The notes: generated by a model not told the origin, from the letters alone. 64,000 nucleotides of DNA from Asaia lannensis NBRC 102526 (GCF_024054035.1 NZ_JAMXQU010000001.1:372001-436000); one strand, 5' to 3'; positions 8,925 through 18,282 are shown, numbered from the stretch's first letter. Made by a program: numbers and translations.

Positions 8925-9521
8925 ATGGCACAGACGACGAGACGGCAATTTCTGGGCTGGGGTGTTGCCATGCTTCCCCTGCTGGCCGTCCCCGCACTGC
9001 CAGGCCGGGGCCATGCCGCACCTCGGTTATCCCTGTCCTGCCCGCAGGATTTCATTCATGTGTCATCCGTTCTCACGGGACACAGGGATCTGGACCCTGC
9101 GCTCGCACCGCGTGTCTGGTCTGGTCTGGTATCGAAAGACGATGGCTTTCCTGCGCGCTACGCAATGCTGTGCAAGGCGCTTGCCGCGCATGAAATCTGC
9201 AGCTGGCCCGATTATGCAGCATCCGGGCTGAAAGCGCACAAGGCTCTGCATGATGTAGCCGTCGGGATTGTCGGGGCCTGGTATCTCGGTCGTGTCGGCC
9301 CCATGCTGCCCCGTTCCGAAACAGGCACGCCTGCCTTCATAACCTATGAAGGGGCGATGATGTGGCGGCCCACGCTCGATGTGACCGTCATTCCGAGCTA
9401 TGCGCGCGGCGGCCCCGGATTCTGGGCACTGCCCCCATCGCCGAGCGCGCCGGTCATCAGCGCACCAGTCATTCATGAAACAACGACCCTTAGCCCTGCA
9501 CAGAACGGACACCTATTCTGA
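8925..9521 (+). CDS. GMC dehydrogenase small subunit (Tat-exported, gluconate-2-dehydrogenase subunit 3 type)
   Basis: The 198-residue protein begins MAQTTRRQFLGWG, a twin-arginine signal, so the assembled dehydrogenase is carried to the periplasm in folded form. This start is chosen over an earlier in-frame ATG at 8868 because the Tat motif then lies at the N-terminus. The mature part matches the small subunit of flavin-dependent sorbitol, gluconate and 2-ketogluconate dehydrogenases (late motif GGPGFWALPP). Its stop overlaps the start of the large subunit by one base (TGATG), which indicates translational coupling. It serves as chaperone and export partner of the flavoprotein. Confidence 0.9.
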   Translation: MAQTTRRQFLGWGVAMLPLLAVPALPGRGHAAPRLSLSCPQDFIHVSSVLTGHRDLDPALAPRVWSGLVSKDDGFPARYAMLCKALAAHEICSWPDYAASGLKAHKALHDVAVGIVGAWYLGRVGPMLPRSETGTPAFITYEGAMMWRPTLDVTVIPSYARGGPGFWALPPSPSAPVISAPVIHETTTLSPAQNGHLF

Positions 9522-11131
9522 TGGCGCATTCGGATTATGATGCCGACGTGATTATTGTCGGCTCCGGTGTGATCGGCAGCCTTGCTGCCCATCATCTCGC
9601 GAAAAACGGCAAATCGGTCGTCATGCTCGAAGCCGGGACCAAGGTGCCGCGCTGGAAAATTCTCGACAGCTTTCGTGAATGCGGCAATGTGAGCACCGAT
9701 GCGGGCAATCGTAACCAGCCCTATCCCAACGAGCCCTGGGCTCCGAGTTCGTTCGTACCGGATTACATCACCAATCACGGCCCGATCGAGTATGTGCCCG
9801 GTATGCTGCGTATGGTGGGGGGTACAACCTGGCACTGGGGCGGTGCCTGCTGGCGTCTTCTGCCGAATGATTTCCATCTGAAAACGCTTTATGGCGTCGG
9901 ACGCGACTGGCCGATCTCCTATGACGATCTGGAGCCTTTCTATCATCTGGCCGAAATCGAGATGGGCGTATCGGGTGATGACAGCGCCGATTACAGCGGC
10001 AAGGGTGGTGCGCCTTTTCCACCGCGTCAGGCCCCTTTTCCCGTCAGGCCACAGGCGCTCGGTTATTTCAGCCAGCGTTTTCGGGACCGTGTCGCGGTAG
10101 GGGGTTATCCGTTCACCTATCAGCCCAATGGGCGCGCGACCGACCCTTATGAAGACCGACCGGCCTGCGTGGGCAATAACAACTGCTCGCCCATCTGTCC
10201 TATCGGCGCACAATATAGCGGCGACCGTCACGCCACCAAGGCGGAGCGCGCCGGGGCAAAGCTCATCACCGACGCCACGGTATATCGTCTGGAAAAAACC
10301 CCTGATGGCAAGCGTATTGCAGCCGTGCATTATTACACGCCCGAAAAGCGCTCCGTGCGCCTGAGCGCACGTATGGTGATGGTTGCAGCGCATGCGCTCG
10401 AAACACCGCGTCTCATGCTGCTTTCAGATGTCGGTAATTCGTCTGGCATGGTGGGGCGCAATCTGATGGATCATAATGCGTTTTCACTGGCCATGATCGC
10501 AGACGAGCCCATGTGGTCGGGGCGCGGGCCGGTGCAGCAGGGCGATGTGCTCAAATGGCGCGATGGCGCATTCAGGCGTCATCATGGCTGTATCCGTCAT
10601 GAGGTCGGCAATTTCGTCGGCAATGTCCAGATTACCGAGCGTCTGCTGTCACAGGGAGTTATCGGCCCTGAGCTGGACGAGAAAATCAGGCATATGGCGG
10701 CACGCTGGGTCTTCATGGACTCCAATATCGAAATGCTGCCCGAGCCGACCAACCGCATGACGCTGAGCCGCACGAAGCGTGATTTCTACGGTCTGCCGCT
10801 GATGGATATCTATTACGATGTCAATAATTATGCCCGTGCAGCCGGTGATGTGATCCGGCAGGATTATGCCGATTTCATCAGATTGCTGGGGGGTGAGGTT
10901 TTCGACCAGAACCTTTCGGTATGGGAAAACCGCGATCATCCCATGGGTACGGTGATCATGGGTAACGACCCGCATGAGTCGGTGGTTAACCATGAGGGGC
11001 GCAGTCACGATCACGATAATCTCTTTATCGCGACCACGGGGATCATGCCGGCGGCCTCAGTCGTCAATCCCACGCTGACAGGGTGTGCGCTGTCATTGCG
11101 TTCGGCCTCGATCATGCTGAAGGAGATCTGA
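9521..11131 (+). CDS. GMC-family FAD dehydrogenase, large catalytic subunit
   Basis: This 536-residue flavoprotein has the FAD-binding motif DVIIVGSGVIGS near residue 12, the GMC substrate motif GGTTWHWGG near 105, and a cysteine cluster CVGNNNCSPICPIGAQY near 216-232 that binds a 3Fe-4S centre in related dehydrogenases. The catalytic pair is the histidine in DHPMGT (about 472) and the asparagine in VVNPTLTG (about 516). It oxidises a sugar, polyol or sugar acid in the periplasm and passes electrons to the cytochrome subunit and ubiquinone. Gluconate, 2-ketogluconate and sorbitol are all possible substrates; the sequence alone does not decide. It has no signal of its own and relies on the Tat small subunit. 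Confidence 0.92.
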   Translation: MAHSDYDADVIIVGSGVIGSLAAHHLAKNGKSVVMLEAGTKVPRWKILDSFRECGNVSTDAGNRNQPYPNEPWAPSSFVPDYITNHGPIEYVPGMLRMVGGTTWHWGGACWRLLPNDFHLKTLYGVGRDWPISYDDLEPFYHLAEIEMGVSGDDSADYSGKGGAPFPPRQAPFPVRPQALGYFSQRFRDRVAVGGYPFTYQPNGRATDPYEDRPACVGNNNCSPICPIGAQYSGDRHATKAERAGAKLITDATVYRLEKTPDGKRIAAVHYYTPEKRSVRLSARMVMVAAHALETPRLMLLSDVGNSSGMVGRNLMDHNAFSLAMIADEPMWSGRGPVQQGDVLKWRDGAFRRHHGCIRHEVGNFVGNVQITERLLSQGVIGPELDEKIRHMAARWVFMDSNIEMLPEPTNRMTLSRTKRDFYGLPLMDIYYDVNNYARAAGDVIRQDYADFIRLLGGEVFDQNLSVWENRDHPMGTVIMGNDPHESVVNHEGRSHDHDNLFIATTGIMPAASVVNPTLTGCALSLRSASIMLKEI

Positions 11132-11134
11132 GCG

Positions 11135-12559
11135 ATGATACGACGCGCAGTTCTTTGCCTGTTAGGTGTGAGTGCCTGTTCGTTCGGCCTGCTCGCCATG
11201 ACCGTCTCGTCTGCGGCATTGGCCGATGACAGGGCGTTGCTGGAGAAAGGGGTCTATCTGGCACGCGCCGCCGATTGCGTAGCCTGCCATACGAAGCCCG
11301 GAGGCGCTGCCTATGCAGGCGGCTATGGCATACAGACCCCTATGGGGATTATCTACTCCACCAATATCACCCCCTCCAGAACGAACGGGATAGGCAGCTG
11401 GTCGGAGGCCGATTTCGCGCGTGCCGTGCGTCGTGGCGTCTCGGCGGACGGGCATCACCTTTATCCCGCCATGCCCTACGATTCCTACGCTGCCATGACG
11501 GATGAGGATATTCATGCGCTTTATGTCTATCTTGGCAGTTCCGTTGCGCCGGTCGACAGCCCTGCCGGGCCGGTTACCGCGCTACGCTTTCCCTATAATT
11601 TTCGCGGGCTGATGCGCGTCTGGAACTGGCTCTATCTGGATCGGACGGCCTTTGCCGCGCATGAAGGAGAGACGGCGGAGCAGGCCAGGGGGCGCTATCT
11701 GGTCGATGCCGTGGCGCATTGCGGAACCTGTCATACGCCGCGCAATATCATGATGGCCGCAAAATCGGGACACAAGCTGGAGGGGGCTCAACTGGGCGGG
11801 TGGTACGCGCCCGATATTGCAGCAGGCAGGAACGCTCCTCTTGCGCCGTGGAGCGATGAGGAAATTCGCGCCTATCTGCGTAACGGTCATGTGCGCGACA
11901 AGGGTGTTGCCGCAGGCCCGATGGGTGAGGCTGTCGAACACTCTCTACGCTTTCTCAACGATCGTGATCTGGCAGCCATTACGGCCTATCTGCGTGCGCA
12001 GCAGCGCCCTGCGCAGCCCGGTAAGGCAGAGCGATCCATAACCGAAACCGCGCGCGTCTATGAGGTCGACTCCCGTGCAGATCGCTCGACAAGGGCTCAG
12101 GCACGACAGGAGCGAGACGCCCGGCCCGGTCCCTATGCGGACAGACGCAATTATCGCGATATCGATGGCGGTGCGGCGCTGTACATGGCGGCCTGCGCAT
12201 CGTGCCATCAGCTCGACGGACGCGGCACACCGGATGATTTCTATCCTTCGCTGCGCTCCAGCCGTACGGTGCGAACATCGCGTCCCGATAATCTGGTGAT
12301 GACCATCCTGGCCGGCGTTCATCGTGACGGTGCGGATGGGCCAGCGCGTATGCCAGCCTTCCGGCACGACCTGACCGATCATCAGATTGCCGTTCTGGTC
12401 CGTTTCGTTACTTCGCAGTTTGCTCAAGCGCCCCTGATGCCCGACGATCACGCGATCGCTGCCATACGCAAATTCGATACGGCCGACTTTCCGGCGCGTG
12501 CGGGTTCGGCACAACCGGCTTCGGCACAATCTGCCATGAAAGAGGGACTGCCGGAATAA
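11135..12559 (+). CDS. Triheme cytochrome c subunit of the GMC dehydrogenase
   Basis: The 474-residue protein has a signal peptide (residues 1-30, ending SAALA) and three heme c motifs: CVACH (about 48), CGTCH (about 197) and CASCH (about 353). It takes electrons from the large subunit and delivers them to ubiquinone at the membrane, feeding the terminal oxidase. It follows the large subunit by 3 bp. A charged, Arg-rich segment of about 45 residues lies before the third heme domain (around residues 300-345). Its stop codon falls inside a 14-bp tandem repeat. Confidence 0.93.
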   Translation: MIRRAVLCLLGVSACSFGLLAMTVSSAALADDRALLEKGVYLARAADCVACHTKPGGAAYAGGYGIQTPMGIIYSTNITPSRTNGIGSWSEADFARAVRRGVSADGHHLYPAMPYDSYAAMTDEDIHALYVYLGSSVAPVDSPAGPVTALRFPYNFRGLMRVWNWLYLDRTAFAAHEGETAEQARGRYLVDAVAHCGTCHTPRNIMMAAKSGHKLEGAQLGGWYAPDIAAGRNAPLAPWSDEEIRAYLRNGHVRDKGVAAGPMGEAVEHSLRFLNDRDLAAITAYLRAQQRPAQPGKAERSITETARVYEVDSRADRSTRAQARQERDARPGPYADRRNYRDIDGGAALYMAACASCHQLDGRGTPDDFYPSLRSSRTVRTSRPDNLVMTILAGVHRDGADGPARMPAFRHDLTDHQIAVLVRFVTSQFAQAPLMPDDHAIAAIRKFDTADFPARAGSAQPASAQSAMKEGLPE

Positions 12560-12609
12560 ACAGAGCCGAATAAACAGATCCGGATAAACGGCTCTGGATG
12601 AACGCCTCT
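12554..12609 (+). repeat. Four imperfect 14-bp tandem repeats over the cytochrome c stop codon
   Basis: Units are GAATAAACAGAGCC, GAATAAACAGATCC, GGATAAACGGCTCT and GGATGAACGCCTCT, head to tail. The first unit contains the TAA stop of the cytochrome gene. Arms CAGAGCCG and CGGCTCTG inside the array (12561-12596) can also pair as a hairpin and may help end the transcript. Confidence 0.8.
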
Positions 12610-12681
12610 GGGGCAGGTCAGCCCCGGGCGGGAAGGAACACCGTATGCCAGATCCTGAACGGTCGATGCACCGTCAGCAGA

Positions 12682-13695
12682 TCAGACAGTCTCTCTCGTA
12701 TGGACCGATAGCGGAATAATCGGTCCGTCGAGCGGGGCCGGGCTGCGACCTAGATAATGGCTGAGTGTGGACAGTGCAGTGCGTGCCTCAAGCATCGGAT
12801 TCTGGTCCAGAACCAAATCGATCGTTCCCGATCGGAGCAGGGCCGACCGGTGAGGCGTCAACTCATGGGTGATGAAAACGATCCTGTCAGCCAGACCGAG
12901 CTTTTCGAGCACGCGTGCGATGGCATCGGCCCCGGTCGAGAAATGATAGATGCCAATAATATCCCTGTGTGCCTGCAGAAGTTCATGAATGACATCGGCA
13001 GCACGGTCGTCATTTTCATGACATTCGAGCGCAGGCGTGGCGTGCAACGCATGATAGCGCTCGTCCAGCGCTTTCATGAAACCGGCATAGCGTTGCTGAT
13101 GGCCGATATAATGCATGGTGCCTGCAATCAGCGCGACGCGCCCTTCGCGCGGGCCGAGCAGACGGCCCATCATGTCTGCCGCAATACGCCCGGCCCGATA
13201 ATTATCCGACCCGATATAGGCGAGCCGTTCCGGTGCGGTGATGTCCGAGGCGATGGTAACCACAGGCAGTTTCTTGCCTGCAACGGTAACTGCCTGACGA
13301 ATGGCAGGATGATCGGGCAGGCACAGGATCAGACCGTCATAGTCGCGTGACAGGCTGGCGATGAGCGTAGCCGCCCGCTCCGGGTGCCCGATTGCGGCAT
13401 GATGCTCGAAACAGGCAATGTTCTGTTCGCGATAGGCTGGCATGATCTGACGAAAGGCATCCTGCAAGGCCGCATGAAACGGATTGCCGGGTGGCTGCGT
13501 GACAACCGCGATACGCGCCAGTCGCGCGTGAAGGGCAACGAGCTTGCGCCCGTCTCCCAGCTCCCGTGCGGCTTTGAGCACCACGCGCTCCTTATCGAGG
13601 CGCACGCCGCCACGCCCGTTGATGACACGATCGACCGTCGCAGTCGAAACCCCCGAATAGCGGGCGATGTCCTGAATAGTGGCACGCTGGGACAT
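12682..13695 (-). CDS. LacI-family transcriptional regulator of the inositol-type cluster
   Basis: This 337-residue protein has the LacI helix-turn-helix (TIQDIARYSGVSTATVDRVI) and a sugar-binding sensor domain (YIGSDNYRAGRIAADMMG; IVFITHELTPHRSALL). GGAG lies 6 bp before the start. It is divergent from the IolE-like and Gfo/Idh/MocA genes and probably represses them until an inositol- or sugar-like effector binds. It resembles the LacI protein at 7611-8666 in layout but is not a close copy. Confidence 0.9.
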   Translation of the reverse strand: MSQRATIQDIARYSGVSTATVDRVINGRGGVRLDKERVVLKAARELGDGRKLVALHARLARIAVVTQPPGNPFHAALQDAFRQIMPAYREQNIACFEHHAAIGHPERAATLIASLSRDYDGLILCLPDHPAIRQAVTVAGKKLPVVTIASDITAPERLAYIGSDNYRAGRIAADMMGRLLGPREGRVALIAGTMHYIGHQQRYAGFMKALDERYHALHATPALECHENDDRAADVIHELLQAHRDIIGIYHFSTGADAIARVLEKLGLADRIVFITHELTPHRSALLRSGTIDLVLDQNPMLEARTALSTLSHYLGRSPAPLDGPIIPLSVHTRETV

Positions 13696-13746
13696 GGATT
13701 CTCCAACGGGAATGTGATGTTGAAAATGTTATCTATCTCATGTCGA

Positions 13747-13762
13747 TGATGCGAACACATCA
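13747..13762. promoter_or_regulatory. Possible LacI operator before the inositol-type operon
   Basis: TGATG and CATCA flank a 6-nt spacer in the divergent promoter region, 52 bp from the LacI start and 122 bp from the IolE-like start. The half-sites are short, so this is a weak candidate. Confidence 0.25.
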
Positions 13763-13883
13763 AATCTCTGCGTGTTGCCTCTGCCTGCGCGCCCTAGCCT
13801 GAACGCATCAATCGCTGATTTCCGTGACGGGCCATGGCGAATGACTGCCCGTCATCGAATTGCGGATCATCAAGGGATGGATC

Positions 13884-14819
13884 ATGGGACCGACAGATAA
13901 AATAACGGGGCTGCCGCAAGGCGTGAGGCTGGGATGCAGCCCGCTTTCCTGGACCAATGACGTGCTTGAGGATCTGGGTGACGACACCCCGCTGGACCGG
14001 TGTCTGCGCGAGATCGCAGCCGCCGGGTATGAGGGGACGGAGCTGGGGCGAAAATATCCGCGAAATGCCGAGGATCTTGCCCCTCTGCTCGCCGCCCATG
14101 ATCTGTCTCTGGCGTCGGGTTGGTATTCCGGGCGTCTCGCAGAGCGTTCGGTAGAAGAGGAAAGCGAGGATGTCGCAAGCCATGCGCAGCTTTTGCGTGC
14201 GATGGCCTGCAAGGTGATGGTCTATGGCGAATGCGGTGCCATGACGCCTTCTCCTGCACCGCTGGATGAGCCCATGTCACGACGTATGGTGCTGACGCGC
14301 GATGCCATGAGAGCCTATGCCACGCGTCTCAGTGCTTTCGACGCATGGCTGCGCACGCGTTATGGCATCAGGCTGGCCTATCACCATCATCTCATGATGG
14401 TGGCCGAGAATTTTCAGGAGATCTGCCAGATCTTCGATGCGCTCTCCAGCGATGTAGGCCTGCTGCTCGACACGGGTCACGCCATGGCTGCCGGGTTCGA
14501 TTATCGACGGCTGATCGACCGTTATGGCAATCGCATCTGTCATATCCATCTGAAAGACGTGCGCCCCGCCATACTGGAGCGCGTGCGCGGGCAGGATATG
14601 AGCTTCAATGCCGCCGTGCGTGCGGGGATGTTCACTGTGCCGGGCGATGGCTGCATCGATTTCACCCCTCTGGCCGGTTTCGTGCGCCAAAGCGGCTATC
14701 AGGGCTGGATGGTGGTCGAAGCCGAGCAGGACCCTGCCATGGCACCGCCTCTGGCCGCAGTAAAACGCGGGCGCGACGTGATCGAGGCCTGTTTCACCCA
14801 CGCTCTGACGACCGTTTGA
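13884..14819 (+). CDS. iolE: Inosose dehydratase-like sugar isomerase/epimerase (IolE family)
   Basis: The 311-residue TIM-barrel protein begins MGPTDKITGL. This ATG is preferred to 13860 because AAGGGATGG lies directly before it. Family signatures are PLSWTND (about 22-28), GTELGRKYP, LLDTGHAMAAG, CHIHLKDV and VVEAEQDP; the acidic and histidine residues in these motifs are the expected metal ligands. IolE removes water from 2-keto-myo-inositol. The gene heads a run of four genes with three oxidoreductases, which fits inositol or inosose conversion. No iolB, iolC or iolD is in the window, so the exact reaction is inferred. Confidence 0.82.
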   Translation: MGPTDKITGLPQGVRLGCSPLSWTNDVLEDLGDDTPLDRCLREIAAAGYEGTELGRKYPRNAEDLAPLLAAHDLSLASGWYSGRLAERSVEEESEDVASHAQLLRAMACKVMVYGECGAMTPSPAPLDEPMSRRMVLTRDAMRAYATRLSAFDAWLRTRYGIRLAYHHHLMMVAENFQEICQIFDALSSDVGLLLDTGHAMAAGFDYRRLIDRYGNRICHIHLKDVRPAILERVRGQDMSFNAAVRAGMFTVPGDGCIDFTPLAGFVRQSGYQGWMVVEAEQDPAMAPPLAAVKRGRDVIEACFTHALTTV

Positions 14820-14830
14820 GGAACGCCGAC

Positions 14831-16045
14831 ATGACGCAGAAATATCTTAATATCGGACTGATCGGTTCGGGCTTCATGGGGCAGGCTCATGCGGATGCCT
14901 ATCGGCGTGCCGCCATGCTGTATCGCGATCTTCCAGCGCTCCCCCGTTTGTCCATGCTGGCCGATGCGACGCCGGAACTGGCTGAAAAAGCGGCGCGTCG
15001 TTTCGGTTTTGAACGCTCGACAGGAGACTGGCGTATTCTCGTCAATGATCCTGCAATCGATGTGGTGGATATCACCTCGCCCAACCTGTTTCACAAGGAA
15101 ATGGCACTGGCGGCCATTGCTGCGGGCAAGCATGTCTATTGCGAAAAGCCACTCGCCCTGAGTGCTGCGGATGCCGCAGAGATGACGCGTGCTGCCGAAA
15201 AGGCAGGCGTCAAAACCATGGTGGCGTTCAACAACGTCAAGACCCCCGCAGCCCTTTATGCGAAGCAGATTATCGCGCGTGGCGATATCGGACGACCCAC
15301 GCGGTTTCGCGCCTGGTTCGATCAGGGATTTTATAACGACCCGTCTTTGCCTTTTTCCTGGCGCCTCAAGCGTGCCGAAGCCGGATCAGGCGCATTGGGC
15401 GATCTGGGCTCGCATGTCATCGCTGTCGGTCAGTACCTCATGGGCGATGTGACGGCCACGATTGCCCAAAGCCAGACGGCTTTCAAACAAAGGCCGGTCC
15501 CTGACGGGGGCTCCGGTTATGGTGCCACTGCCGGTAAGGACGCCATCTGGGCAGATGTCGAAAATGAAGACCAGATTCAGGCACTGGTCCAGTTCGCAAA
15601 CGGTGCAGGCGGTACGATAGAAGCCTCGCGTATCGCGGCAGGCAAGATTTTCGGTGTGTACTGGGAGGTTTCAGGCACTGAAGGCACACTCATCATGGAT
15701 GGGGAGCGCTTCAACGAACTCAAGCTCTTCCGTTTCGGTGACGACAAAGCGGATCGTGGCTTTCGCACGCTGCTTGTCGGGAGTCAGGTGCCGCAGTTTT
15801 CCGCCTTTTTCGGCTTCGATTTCGGCGGAGGCGGTCTGGGATATTTCGATGTGAAAGTCATCGAAGTGCACGACCTCATTACGGGCATCATGTCCGATCG
15901 GGATTGTTTTCCGTCATTCGGTTTCGGTCTGCGCAATCAGCAGATCATGGATGCGATGGAGGCATCGCTCCAGACGAGACACTGGGAGACGCTGCCGCAA
16001 GCCGAGTGCCTTGTCCGGGCTTCGCCGGACCTGTCTGCCGGATAA
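14831..16045 (+). CDS. Gfo/Idh/MocA family oxidoreductase (404 aa)
   Basis: The start at 14831, 11 bp after the IolE-like stop, opens with IGLIGSGFMGQAHADAY, a Rossmann NAD(P)-binding motif. EKPLALS (about residue 106) is the family's EKP motif with the catalytic lysine, and GSGALGDLGSHVIAVGQYL near 190 carries the usual C-terminal domain signature. These enzymes oxidise or reduce a ring hydroxyl of inositols or sugars. At 404 residues it is longer than the typical IolG (about 330) and closer to scyllo-inositol or glycoside dehydrogenases of the family. It belongs to the same operon as its neighbours. Confidence 0.87.
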   Translation: MTQKYLNIGLIGSGFMGQAHADAYRRAAMLYRDLPALPRLSMLADATPELAEKAARRFGFERSTGDWRILVNDPAIDVVDITSPNLFHKEMALAAIAAGKHVYCEKPLALSAADAAEMTRAAEKAGVKTMVAFNNVKTPAALYAKQIIARGDIGRPTRFRAWFDQGFYNDPSLPFSWRLKRAEAGSGALGDLGSHVIAVGQYLMGDVTATIAQSQTAFKQRPVPDGGSGYGATAGKDAIWADVENEDQIQALVQFANGAGGTIEASRIAAGKIFGVYWEVSGTEGTLIMDGERFNELKLFRFGDDKADRGFRTLLVGSQVPQFSAFFGFDFGGGGLGYFDVKVIEVHDLITGIMSDRDCFPSFGFGLRNQQIMDAMEASLQTRHWETLPQAECLVRASPDLSAG

Positions 16046-16141
16046 CGGTTGCAGGGAAATCATATCGTCTCACGCGAGGGGCGGCATCAGTTTTTCATGC
16101 TCACCCGCCTTTATGCTCCCTCTTTTACAAGGAAGACACGG

Positions 16142-17158
16142 ATGACGTTTCCTTCCCGCCTGCCGGATCCTGTTCGTCTCGATCCCGCATCGGTGCCCTC
16201 ATTACGATGGGGTGTGATCGGACCTGGCTGGATTGCCGAGCGGTTCGTACGTTCGGTGCAGCGGTTTACCCAACAGAAAATCGTCGGTATCGAATCCCGT
16301 AACGGCGACCGTGCAGCGGCTTTCGCAAGGCAATTCGATATTCCCCATGCATTCGATGGCGCCATGAGCGGTCATCCGGAAATCGACGCGCTTTATATCG
16401 CCACCCCCCATCCGTTTCATGCAGCAATGGCCAGACGTGGGCTGGAAGCGGGCAAGCCTGTCCTGGTGGAAAAACCGATCTGTGTTTCGGCGGAGGAAAC
16501 GGCGGATCTCATCGGATGCGCCAGAAAATACGACGTTTTCCTTATGGAGGCATACTGGACGGATTTTCTGCCCAAGTTCTCCGTGCTGCGCAAAACACTG
16601 GCCGATGGCCTTATTGGCGACATCACGACCGTTCTGGCCGATCACGGCGAATTCTTTCCTCCCGATCATCGTATCTTGCGTGCCGATCTCGGCGGTGGTC
16701 CGATGCTTGATCTGGGAACCTATGTCGTGGGTCTCGCAACAGGCGTTCTGGGGCGCCCGGATCATGTGGTAGCGCAGTCCGTTCCTGCTGCGAGCGGCGT
16801 GGATGGCCAGACCGGTATGGTGCTGCACTATAAAGGCGGAGCACAGGCCGTACTTCATACGACGCTTCTGTCGCATACGCCCTGTGAAGCCACGATTGGC
16901 GGGCGACGTGGCATGATTACCCTGCCGGGAAAATTCTATACGCCCGGGCCTTTCACGGTCACTGCCAACGATCTGAAAACGCGTCTGGTCTTCGAAGAGC
17001 CCTGCTCGTCCTATGACGGGCTGCATTATCAGGTCGAGCATATGGCCTGGTGTATCGGTCAGGGGCTCAGAGAGTCGCCGATCAGGCCGCTCTCTGCCTC
17101 TCTCATGGCCATGGAAACCATGGACCGTGCCCGTATTGCCGGTCGCGAGACACGATGA
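16142..17158 (+). CDS. Gfo/Idh/MocA family oxidoreductase (338 aa, dihydrodiol dehydrogenase-like)
   Basis: Start MTFPSRLPD at 16142 is chosen over 16049 because AAGGAAG precedes it and the Rossmann motif WGVIGPGWIAERF then lies at about residue 20. EKPICVS supplies the family lysine, and GGGPMLDLGTYVVGL matches the subgroup related to dihydrodiol and xylose dehydrogenases. The substrate is unknown. It is the second of three oxidoreductases in the cluster, separated from the first by a 96-bp gap. Confidence 0.87.
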   Translation: MTFPSRLPDPVRLDPASVPSLRWGVIGPGWIAERFVRSVQRFTQQKIVGIESRNGDRAAAFARQFDIPHAFDGAMSGHPEIDALYIATPHPFHAAMARRGLEAGKPVLVEKPICVSAEETADLIGCARKYDVFLMEAYWTDFLPKFSVLRKTLADGLIGDITTVLADHGEFFPPDHRILRADLGGGPMLDLGTYVVGLATGVLGRPDHVVAQSVPAASGVDGQTGMVLHYKGGAQAVLHTTLLSHTPCEATIGGRRGMITLPGKFYTPGPFTVTANDLKTRLVFEEPCSSYDGLHYQVEHMAWCIGQGLRESPIRPLSASLMAMETMDRARIAGRETR

Positions 17159-17180
17159 AAGCCATTTCTGGAGAGATATC

Positions 17181-18182
17181 ATGACACGTCTCGCTCTTTT
17201 CGGCGCAGGTCGTATCGGTCAGGTGCATGCCCGCAATCTCATGACCATGCCCGATATGAAGCTTGTCGCTATCGCCGATCCGGTTGCGTCTCCAGCGCGT
17301 GAAGACCTGCTGACGCGCAGTCAGGCACGCCTGGATGACGCGGAGTCGATTTTTTCAGATCCTGACATCGACGCCTATCTCATTGCCAGCCCGACCGACA
17401 CACATGCGCCCCTGCTGCGCCGGGCGGCTGGCACAGGTAAGCCGGTTTTCTGCGAAAAGCCGATCAGTCTGGACTTCAGACAGGTCGTGGATGTGGCGGA
17501 AGCGTTTTCCCGCACCGACACACGAATCATGCTGGGTTTTCAGCGTCGTTATGACCCCGATTTCATGCAGGTCAGAGAGGAAATCCGCTCGGGACGTTCG
17601 GGAAGGGTACAGCATATCGTCATGCATACGCGCGATCCTTCACCGCCGCCTGTAAGTTACGTCAAATCCTCAGGCGGCTTGTTTCGCGATCAGGCGATCC
17701 ATGATTTCGATATGACGCGTTATCTTCTGGGTGAGGAAATCACCAGTGTTTTCGCTACCGGAAACTGTCTGATCGCACCCGAAATAGGTGAGGCTGGCGA
17801 TATCGATACCGCCATGATGACGCTGCGTTCGGAAAGCGGGTCTCTGGTCCAGATGATCAACGCCCGTCATGCGGCGTTCGGCTACGATCAGCGCCTTGAA
17901 GCTGTTTGCGCGGAGCGCGTTTTCTATGTGGCTAATCACCCCGCCCATCATCTTGTCAGTGCCGATGCGCGTGGTTTCACGTCTTCTGGCCCCATAAGCG
18001 ATTTCATCGCGCGTTTTGCACAGGCCTATCGTGCGGAGATGGAGGCGTTTCGTGACATGATCGTGCAAGGCCGCCCACCGCTTGCCACGCTGCGTGATGG
18101 TGTGGAGGCGCAGAGACTGGCAGAGGCCGCAGCGCTCTCGCTGAAAACCGGCAGGCCTGTCGATGTCGCATCTGTCCGGTAA
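17181..18182 (+). CDS. iolG: Inositol 2-dehydrogenase-like oxidoreductase (IolG)
   Basis: The 333-residue length is standard for IolG. The Rossmann motif LALFGAGRIGQVHARN is at the N-terminus, CEKPISLD carries the conserved lysine near residue 92, GFQRRYDPDF near 120 and FRDQAIHDFDMTRYL near 170 match the IolG catalytic Asp-His region. GGAGAG lies before the ATG. It would oxidise myo-inositol to 2-keto-myo-inositol with NAD, the substrate of the IolE-like enzyme at the head of the same operon. Confidence 0.88.
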   Translation: MTRLALFGAGRIGQVHARNLMTMPDMKLVAIADPVASPAREDLLTRSQARLDDAESIFSDPDIDAYLIASPTDTHAPLLRRAAGTGKPVFCEKPISLDFRQVVDVAEAFSRTDTRIMLGFQRRYDPDFMQVREEIRSGRSGRVQHIVMHTRDPSPPPVSYVKSSGGLFRDQAIHDFDMTRYLLGEEITSVFATGNCLIAPEIGEAGDIDTAMMTLRSESGSLVQMINARHAAFGYDQRLEAVCAERVFYVANHPAHHLVSADARGFTSSGPISDFIARFAQAYRAEMEAFRDMIVQGRPPLATLRDGVEAQRLAEAAALSLKTGRPVDVASVR

Positions 18183-18252
18183 AAGCGCATAAGACGCTCT
18201 GAATAGGCCCTTGATGATATTCCCGAACGCACCCGTTTCATGAATGCTGCAC

Positions 18253-18282
18253 ATAGGTTCTAGAATAATTCATGCTCTAATC
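18253..18282. promoter_or_regulatory. LysR-type operator motif, copy A
   Basis: ATAGGTTC, 16 nt, CTAATC. The same two blocks at the same spacing recur at 20401-20430 next to the LysR gene. This copy lies 64 bp before the carboxymuconolactone-decarboxylase-like gene, the place of an activator site. Confidence 0.5.

Noticed and set aside
14345-14830. N-terminal extension of the first Gfo/Idh/MocA gene overlapping the IolE-like gene
   Set aside because: The Rossmann motif starts right after the ATG at 14831; upstream residues are the shifted IolE-like sequence.
16289-16310. tRNA-like ATCGAATCCCG stretch
   Set aside because: It lies within a well-supported coding region and lacks the remaining tRNA arms.
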